A stretch of 64,000 nucleotides of DNA from Carnegiea gigantea (Eukaryota; Streptophyta; Magnoliopsida; Caryophyllales; Cactaceae), in NCBI GenBank assembly GCA_029747015.1, contig JAKOGI010001976.1, positions 1-64,000 on the forward strand, given 5' to 3'. The notes below the pieces were generated by a model that saw only the letters and a list, made by a program, of their open reading frames with translations, made no database searches and was not told where the DNA came from. This document shows positions 57,257-64,000 of the stretch, in pieces. The stretch's first letter is position 1. Each line of letters opens with the position of its first letter. The position numbers and the translations under genes are program-made.

Positions 57257-58700
57257 TAAAGGACCGATGGTGATATCGGCCTTACCTTCGCACTGGTCGA
57301 TTTGAATTTTTGGGCACCACGGGCGATGCCATCAATCAGGAGGCTTCGTGCATTAACTCCTTTCAGAAAGCTTCTCTCCTTATTGTAGGAAGGGTCAACT
57401 TCATTGGTAAGCTCTTTGGCCATGTAGACTGTATCTGCTCTTATATCCAACGTCGCTTGTAGTGGCATGCCATTGATGATGGTTTCCACGTACATATATC
57501 CATAAGGTTGCCTTCCACCTTTGCTTGGATGGCATTAAGTAGCTTCATAGAAGCTATCTTTCTCTCCTCCTCTTGCCTTTTTTTCTCTTGGGTAAGAGAG
57601 GCAATTGTATTTTACTTAGGACACTCGAAGACCTGGTGAGGAGCATTGCATAAGAAGCATGAGATCTTCTTTGGAGTGCCATCCTTCTTACTTTTTACCT
57701 CATCCTTGGGTGTAGATAGCTTGTTGTGCCTAGAAGACTTATCCTGGTCTCCCTTACCTTTTCCACTACCGCCTATCTTCTTGCTTTGCCCCTTCAAAGT
57801 CTCTTTCTAGAACTCAATTAAGGACTCAACGATGACAATCATCACCACACCTCTTGAGTTCTATCTTGGCCCATCCACAAAGGCCATCCAGGAAGCAAAA
57901 GAGTGCACCTTGCTCTCCCTTGCTTGGAACTTCCAAGAGAAGCTCCTACAACTCCTTGATGTACTCCCAAAAATGGCTCTCCTTGTGTTAGAGGCATCTT
58001 AACTTAGCCAATGCTTTATTCACAGAATCCTCGGGATAGAATTGCCTCATAAGTTTATTCTTAAACTTATCCCAAGAGTTCATGGGATCGGACCCTCTTC
58101 AGGCGTTGTTATACCTATGATGCCACCGAACAAGGTAAATATCTTTAAGAGAGAAGGTGGCGTTGCTCACCTTTTGAGCATCATCCTCGACGCTGATTTA
58201 CCCGAATTATGCCTCAAGTCCCCATAAGAAATTGTCGATCTCCTTGGCATTCCTAGCTCTGTGGAATACAGGAGGTCTTGGTGTATTCTCCTTTAGAGCG
58301 GTGGCTACTTAGGGAGACCCACTCTTGGCCACCGCGACCATGCATACCTTGATTTGAGCTTGCCTCAACCCTTGCCTTGTAAGCCTCGATCTCGACCTTA
58401 TGATCTTGGAGTTTGCCATCTTTAGCAGCTCTGATGCTCGAAGAGCTTGGATTTCTATGTTGATCTACCACAAAGGTCATAGCCACTTGTATCTCCCCAC
58501 GAAGCTCTTTCATGTCCCCTATGGACTCGAGCTCCTTGATACGTTTGTCAATGTCCTCAACCTTTGCCGTCATGGTGGACATGGTGGTGTGTAACTCCAC
58601 AAGCTTATCCTCCATAAGGACCATCATGTCAGTGTTTTTGTTCTCACCTTTCTCACCACCTTGTTAAGGGTTGTTGGCATCGATCATGTTGAAGCCATGA
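57257..58700 (-). pseudogene. Gypsy D gag and protease
   Basis: Minus strand. Gag N-terminus at 58627-58253 begins with a coiled coil (MEDKLVELHTTMSTMTAKVE, KRIKELESIG). The capsid-like middle is decayed (58250-57830). A CCHC knuckle (CFLCNAPHQVFEC) lies at about 57656-57614, after a Lys/Gly-rich stretch. The retropepsin at 57495-57257 reads YVETIINGMPLQATLDIRADTVY. The catalytic D-T/S-G is altered here (DIR in place of DTG), so the protease would be inactive. The reading resumes at 48234 across Copia E. Confidence 0.87.
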
Positions 58701-58715
58701 GCCCTTAAATAAGTA

Positions 58716-58729
58716 GGTTCTGATACCAA
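58716..58729 (-). other. Primer binding site of Gypsy D
   Basis: Minus strand TTGGTATCAGAACC, adjacent to the LTR that begins tgtcacgg at 58731 on the plus strand. Complementary to the initiator-Met tRNA end with a late mismatch. Confidence 0.8.
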
Positions 58730-58730
58730 C

Positions 58731-58861
58731 TGTCACGGTTTGATAATTCACTCAAACTCAAACCCATGCAGTGCTAGCAAACTTATTCAGAACCCTTCCT
58801 TGGTTGGCTAGCAAGCCTTATGTGATGCTCAACTTAGCCTTGAGAAGCTACATAAACACAT
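58731..58861 (-). repeat. 5' LTR of Gypsy D, partial
   Basis: 131 bp matching the left end of the 3' LTR at 44772-44900, then cut by element F at 58862. The remainder should lie beyond the window's right edge. Confidence 0.8.
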
Positions 58862-60126
58862 TGATAGGGCCGCGAGCGCACGGTGGCATTATAGTAAATC
58901 AAAGTCGATCCCATAGAGAATTGGTCAAGCTATTAGGTCATATTCCGTCAAGAGAGGCTAAGTAAATCAATACTTGATATTAAAATCAAATGAATCAACT
59001 ATCTAATATAACGAATAATTATTGGAATTAAGCAAAACAAACAATCACTCGATCTATGCATAAATCAAGTAATTCTTCCTTAATTGGTTGTTTCAAAACC
59101 AATAATTGAAGTATCACAACCCTCTTTCAAGGTGAAGTGAAACACCTAAATCTAACCAATCACCATTTCTCAATAGCTCTCGACTTGTTTATGATCATAA
59201 ACAATGCAATTATTATATTCATGGTTTCTCAATTTCTGCACTCTCTCAAGACTCCACACAATCAATTCAAATCTTGCAGTTTAAGTATCGAATTTCACCT
59301 TTCAGTTCTTCATCCAATATGTAAAACATGTAAGAAAACAATGAAATTCCTTGCAAGATAATGAACATCTAGGATCTAATTAAATAACCCAATAATTCTA
59401 ACATACTCAAAAAGATTAACACCAAATCAAGAACATAACTATTATTCACGTAAATCCAACACAAAACAAACTCATAATCAAAATTATAAAACATAAATCC
59501 AAAGATAATGAGAAAAGTGAAGAGAAGAGAAGAGAAGAGAAGAAAAAAGAAATGCTCAACCAATTAACATGCTTGAATCTATTGATTGCAAACTCGGCAT
59601 GGAATCGTTGCACATCGTCACTTCAATTCTCTCTCTTTCTAAAATCCTAATCTAATTGATATACTTGATGAAAGGAAAAATAAAAATGGATGGGATGTGT
59701 TGAAATGAGGTTGAAAGCACCCTTTTTGTAGTGAAACTCCTGGAGGCCAAATAGCCACAAGAAATAACACTAAACTTATCTGGAAGTCAAAAAGTCACGA
59801 GAAAACAAAAAGTCTTGGGGGAAATGAGGACACCATGGACCGTGGCCATCACCACGGATCATCCGTGGTCAGCTCTGGCTTGATATTCTTCTGTCCTTTC
59901 TTCCTTCCACGGACAAAGTAATTTAGTGGTGTCTATAGGGAGTCAAAGTACACTCATTTAGGGTTAAATTTGGGGTACAAAGGTCCAAAACCTGTAAAAC
60001 ACAGAAAAAAATCATATCCAAGCATAGAATGGGAAAAGGAATATAAATTATAACAAAAAGCACACAATTCTCTCTAAAAATGGCACAAAATGACCTCAAG
60101 ATAGCGTGCACTTTAAGCACTTATCA
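58862..60126 (-). repeat. 3' LTR of element F
   Basis: 1,265 bp, colinear with 63325-64000 over the visible part (gatctatgcat.aatcaagta.ttcttccttaattggttg and other blocks). It contains a short (gaaga)n run at 59518-59545 that has a longer counterpart at 63966-64000. Confidence 0.9.
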
Positions 60127-61021
60127 AATTCCTCCATATTTAAACGATTGCTTGTCCTCATGCAAACACTGTATAAAACCGACAAGGGGAGATGCATCCT
60201 GGACTCAAAATATAACAACCTCCTTATAGTGGGCAATTAATAGCATACCACAAGCAAGAATATTAATTAATGACAACCTCAAATAGTGCACAAAATATTT
60301 CAAAATTAGGAGAAGGAGAAGGTTTTCAAAAAAGAACGAGACCACAGGCTCGATATCAAACTTGATCACCCCTAAAGAACTATAAAGCATTTCATGCAAG
60401 CACATGGAATTGTAGCATTAATTAGACTGGTAGAACCTCACTTTTGAAGAATATGAATCACTCCCTCTCATAGTTTTGATATGTAGCATAGGTTCACTCA
60501 AGATTCATTCCAAAGATGCAATCTACCATTTGATGACAAGGCTCTCAAATTCTCCATCACTAAGATACAATGTGCATAAGGCAATCAAGAGGACTTTATA
60601 GGGGTTATAATATGGGCTAAAAGGGTTAAGGGAAAGGAGGTGGACTAATCAACTTGGGACAATGCTACTTAGCCAAGTGACTAGGGAGCAACCAACAAAA
60701 CCACCAAGCAGCTAATAAGTTTACCAATACTTCCAAACTCTGATAATTTAATGAACATACCCCAAAGAATCATGTAGGAATTGAGTTAATGAAGAAAGAA
60801 CTCAAGCTACCTACATATCCAATGGCAATCACTTATTCAATTTTCTAGTTTGCTTTTTCTTTTTTCCCTTCTTTTTTCCTTGCTTTTTTTCACAACATGA
60901 CTTTTTCTTCTCTTTTTTTCTTCACCATAACTTTTTTTTGCCTTTTTTCTTTTTGTTTTTTTGGGGTAATGAAATGAAAATTGCAATTACTAAAGGGCAT
61001 AGGATCACCAATTGTCAACTC

Positions 61022-61098
<77 letters not shown>

Positions 61099-62091
61099 CA
61101 CACACACACACACACACACAACCCAACACAAGAGAGGAATAAATCCAAATGCTCAATAACATCAATCATTCAACAAACCAACATACCAAAGGCACCTTAA
61201 ACTTAATTATTCCCAAAACCACCCACTATGTAGATGAAGTGATGCTCCTTAGACTTGACTTAAAGGTAGGAATATGTGTTTGGCCAGGAGCTAATATGAA
61301 GGGATCACAACAAAGATAGATATAAGCACAAAGGGGCTAGCAAATGGGGAAAAAAACATGTAACACATGGGTAGGCTATTTAGCTATATAACTAAAATGT
61401 ACAAAGAAAGAAATGTCTCTATCATATCATCAAATATGCACATGCTAATGTGGTTTTGAATAAGAATCTAGGGAAGTTCTAGAGATGCAACATGGAAGAG
61501 TCACACATATGAAAGAAACATGAGACTAAACATAATGAACTAATCTAAATAAGGCTTAAAGTCTCACAGGATATCTATTAAAATCTCAATTAGCTTATAT
61601 AGTGAAGCTCATATACCAACATTAGTGCTAAGGACTCCAAGGGATAAAAAGTTCTCAATCAAGCCAAGGGTCAAAACAAGAAATATTTACAAAACCTTCA
61701 AAAATTTTTAACACCAAAAGGGATTGCACATCAAAAATTAATCAAGCTCATGAAAGCTATTTTGCCTTGCAAAAGTATCATTGGAGGTTATCTCAAACCA
61801 ATCCACATCATTGCTCCATGCAATCCTATATGCAACTAAATGCAAAAACACTAATGCAAACAAAAAGAAACCTAAAACTGTCTGCTTTAACAAGCATGCA
61901 AACTAATAACCAAAATAAAAAAAACCATGCAACTACCCTTCCCCCATACTTAGATAAATAATTGTTATTCAATGGAAAGAAAGTAAGAGAAGGGAAGGGA
62001 AAACAAAAGAGAATAATCTCACTAGGTTAGGTGCTGGATGTATCTAAGCTAAGGCCTCCACGCAAACGGGCCAAATGGAGGATCATCCCCT
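60127..62091. other. Element F internal non-coding region
   Basis: No coding found on the minus strand between the ORF stop and the polypurine tract. It contains a T-rich stretch at 60845-60962 and the TA/CA microsatellite at 61020-61120. Confidence 0.6.
61020..61120. repeat. (TA)n(CA)n microsatellite
   Basis: About 75 bases of ta repeats followed by ca repeats, inside element F. Open frames across it are artefacts. Confidence 0.95.
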
Positions 62092-63081
62092 CTAATATAT
62101 CTTTAAGACATGACTCACCACATCAAATTCCGTCAATGCACATAGAAGTTTGTCGAATGCCTTGGCATTAGATTCATAACCATGTAAGCGAGAGAGCATT
62201 AATATAACAATGAAGAAAGTTAGCGCTCTCCTCATCAAATCAAACACAATAGAAAAATCAAGAAAGAAATCAAAGAAATTATTCCGCATGATTTTTCTAG
62301 GCTTATCCACTAGGTACATGTAATTTGGATCAAGAAAGGCATTATACTTTCTAAAGTAACCTAGGGACATAAAATTATCAACTTTCCTACCTAGCGTACT
62401 AAACATGTTATCCTCATAGCCCAAATCAACATTACCATTACAAATCATAGGATTATCAATAGGCACATCGATGTAATCCTTGGAGGAAGGAGAAGGTAAT
62501 GAACAGATAGGTGAAACATGGGAATGATCATGGAGATTAGGGATGAGCTCATTACAACCAAGGCTGGTAGACTCCTCATGTGTAAACACATCACATGACC
62601 CCTCCAAAGGAGTTTTAACTAGATCGTACACCTCATCTAAACTATCTTCCAACTCAAAATATGCATCAATAACATTAAACCTAGCAACAAACCAAAAAGG
62701 CTCACCCACCTCGAGCCACGTGCACTGAGCTAAAGGAAAGTATGAGTCATGTAAGTTCAAGATAACATCAGCATTGTCCTAGGGTGATGCAAAGTCAAGT
62801 TGAGCATAGCATGTATAATAAGGGCACAGATTAGTATCATGGTCAGAAGACTTACACAAGTCACACCAAAAAAGGGCATAATAAGATTTAGCATAAAATG
62901 CACAAGGATCAAAGAATGAATGTCTAGAAACACAACTAACCTTCTCAAATTCAAATGAATCCCAAGCAATTCACTCAAGCAAATACCATTCTTCATCAAT
63001 ATGTTCACCATAAAAACCCCAATATTTTAAAAGAGCACGGGTTTTACTATTTACACCTTCATCAACAGTGTCCAAAATTTC
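62092..63081 (-). pseudogene. Uncharacterised zinc-knuckle ORF of element F
   Basis: A single minus frame of 330 codons broken by TGA at 62971-62973 and TAG at 62779-62781. Order: EILDTVDEGVNSKTRALLKY; WGFYGEHIDEEWYLLE; after the first stop FEFEKVSCVSRHSFFDPC; the knuckle CDLCKSSDHDTNLC at 62824-62865 (C-x2-C-x4-H-x4-C); after the second stop NLHDSYFPLAQCTWLEVGEP; a long acidic middle; FVARFNVIDAYFELEDSLDE; DNMFSTLGRKVDNFMSLG; a C-terminal hydrophobic stretch ALTFFIVILMLS; and ALTEFDVV near the end. A QCDYCIGK piece just upstream suggests the true start lies further 5'. The knuckle and its place after the primer site suggest a gag-like RNA-binding role, but the rest matches no gag I know. From memory, similar 'hypothetical proteins' occur in other dicot genomes. 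Confidence 0.75.
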
Positions 63082-63300
63082 TCATTTACCAATACAATAA
63101 TCACATTGAACAAGAAAAGCATGCAAACACTTAAAATACCTCCAAAATATTCATGCTCAAATTAAGGAAAATGCAGAATGGCCATTGTTTGTTATCTCAA
63201 TTTTTTTTAATTTTCAACCTTTTTTGGTATAGTTTTTTTCCCAAAGAAAAACAAAGTGCTTAATCAAACCTATCAGTAAAAACCCAATATCCAACACTAA

Positions 63301-63322
63301 TCCCCAGCAACAGCACCTAAAA
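63301..63322 (-). other. Primer binding site of element F
   Basis: The minus strand reads TTAGGTGCTGTTGCTGGGGA beside the LTR end. It resembles the GGCGCCGTTGCCGGGGA primer sites of Tat/Athila-type elements, with C-to-T changes at CpG or CpNpG-like positions. Confidence 0.75.
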
Positions 63323-63324
63323 CA

Positions 63325-64000
63325 TGATAGGGTCACAAGTGCACGGTGACGTTGCAGCAAATCAAGATCAATTTCACAGAGAATCGGTCAAGCTCTTAAG
63401 TTATATTTCGTTAATATAAGCTAAGCAAATCAATACTTGATATAGAAATCAAACGAATCAACTATCTCATCTAATGAATAATCATTAGAATTAAGCAAAA
63501 TAAGCAATCACTCTATCTATGCATCAATCAAGTACTTCTTCCTTAATTGGTTGTTTCGAAACTGATAATCAAAATATCACAATCCTCTTTTAAGGTGAAG
63601 TGAAATACCTAAATCTAACCAATTACTATTTCTCAAGGGCTCTGGATTTGTTTAGGATCATAAAACATGCAATCGTCTGATTCATGGTTTCTTAATTGGT
63701 GTGCTCTCTCAAGACTCTACACAATCAATTCAAATCCTACGGTTCAAGTATCGAATTTCATATTTTAGTCCTTCATCCAAAACCCAAAACATGCAAGAAA
63801 GTGATCAAATTCCATGCAGGACAATAAACATCTAGGATCCAATAAAACAATCTAACAATTCCAAAACACTTAAAGAAATTAACACCAAATCAAGAACATA
63901 ACTATTAATTGCATAAAAACAAAATCATAATCAAAATTACAAAACATAAATCCAATGATAATGGGAGAAGAGAAGAGAAGAGAAGAGAAGAGAAGAGAAA
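63325..64000 (-). repeat. 5' LTR of element F, truncated by the window edge
   Basis: Partner of 58862-60126. It continues beyond the window after the (gaaga)n run at 63966-64000. Confidence 0.88.

Larger units (their letters stand above)
44772..64000 (-). mobile_element. Chromodomain Gypsy element D, host of the right nest
   Basis: Ty3/Gypsy chromovirus on the minus strand. 3' LTR 44772-45206; 5' LTR starts at 58731 and is cut at 58861 by element F, so its end lies outside the window. The primer site TTGGTATCAGAACC is at 58716-58729, directly against the LTR. Gag and protease occupy 58700-57257. The end of protease, then RT, RNase H, integrase and a chromodomain occupy 48234-45207. The two halves are separated by Copia E. 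Frames contain many stops. The polypurine tract GGGTAGGGGAGGA lies next to the 3' LTR (about 45207-45220). Confidence 0.9.
58862..64000 (-). mobile_element. Pol-less LTR element F inserted in the Gypsy D LTR
   Basis: Minus-strand LTR element running off the window. 3' LTR 58862-60126; 5' LTR begins at 63325. Both LTRs start TGATAGGG on the plus strand, and the complete one ends CACTTATCA. The primer site after the 5' LTR reads TTAGGTGCTGTTGCTGGGGA on the minus strand, close to the TGGCGCCGTTGCCGGGGA type used by Tat/Athila-group Gypsy elements. The polypurine tract GGAGGAATT is at 60127-60135. The internal region is only 3.2 kb and carries one ORF (62092-63081) with a CCHC knuckle and no protease, RT or integrase. 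The left target flank is cacat; the right flank is not visible. Confidence 0.88.

Noticed and set aside
60890..61200. ORFs with long Tyr-Ile runs
   Set aside because: Artefacts of the (TA)n(CA)n tract at 61020-61120.
1..64000. CRISPR arrays, operons, phage or plasmid functions
   Set aside because: The repeats found are LTRs, inverted repeats or microsatellites. Gene structure with introns and plant transposon families indicates a plant nuclear genome.

Overview
The window is nuclear DNA from a flowering plant, most likely a dicot. It is AT-rich, genes are sparse, introns have GT..AG borders, and most of the sequence is nested transposable elements. The only convincing host gene is a SAUR (small auxin-up RNA) gene on the minus strand: CDS 29995-30531, with a probable 5'-UTR exon and TATA box near 32.7-32.9 kb. 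I found no rRNA, tRNA, CRISPR or bacterial features. The species cannot be named from this sequence alone.

Left nest (about 1.25-24.2 kb). An old Copia element with short LTRs (element A, minus strand, 1253-24204) is cut inside its reverse transcriptase by a second LTR element (B, minus strand, 2168-20112, 5-bp target duplication TATTT). B carries a Copia-type gag but no recognisable pol. B is itself cut by a 10.7-kb CACTA transposon (C, 5687-16425, 3-bp duplication GAA) that encodes broken TNP2-type and Ptta/En-Spm-type proteins on the minus strand. To the right lie a hAT-like MITE (24495-24931), an AT-rich stretch and a Copia gag-pre-integrase/integrase fragment on the plus strand (about 27.6-28.42 kb).

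Middle (29.0-43.2 kb). A small MITE-like repeat is followed by the SAUR gene. About 125 bp upstream of the SAUR TATA box starts a Mutator-like element with about 1.07-kb terminal inverted repeats (33040-42252). It keeps only a mudrA N-terminal remnant. Its left inverted repeat is interrupted by a 5.3-kb hAT element (34018-39292, near-perfect 8-bp duplication) whose BED-finger transposase is one long frame broken by a few stop codons. A short unrecognised protein-like remnant sits at 42929-43135.

Right nest (44.77 kb to beyond the window). A chromodomain Gypsy element (D, minus strand) has its protease split by a SIRE/Maximus-like Copia element (E, plus strand, 48236-57256) that carries an extra ORF after pol. 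D's 5' LTR is split by a third LTR element (F, minus strand, from 58862 to beyond the window end). F has no pol, and its single long ORF holds a CCHC zinc knuckle and does not match a standard retroelement protein.

No host operon or pathway is present. The biology here is layered transposition and decay next to one auxin-response gene. The most unusual items are F's pol-less knuckle ORF, the gag-only element B, the apparent 12-bp duplication around E, and the MULE placed against the SAUR core promoter.
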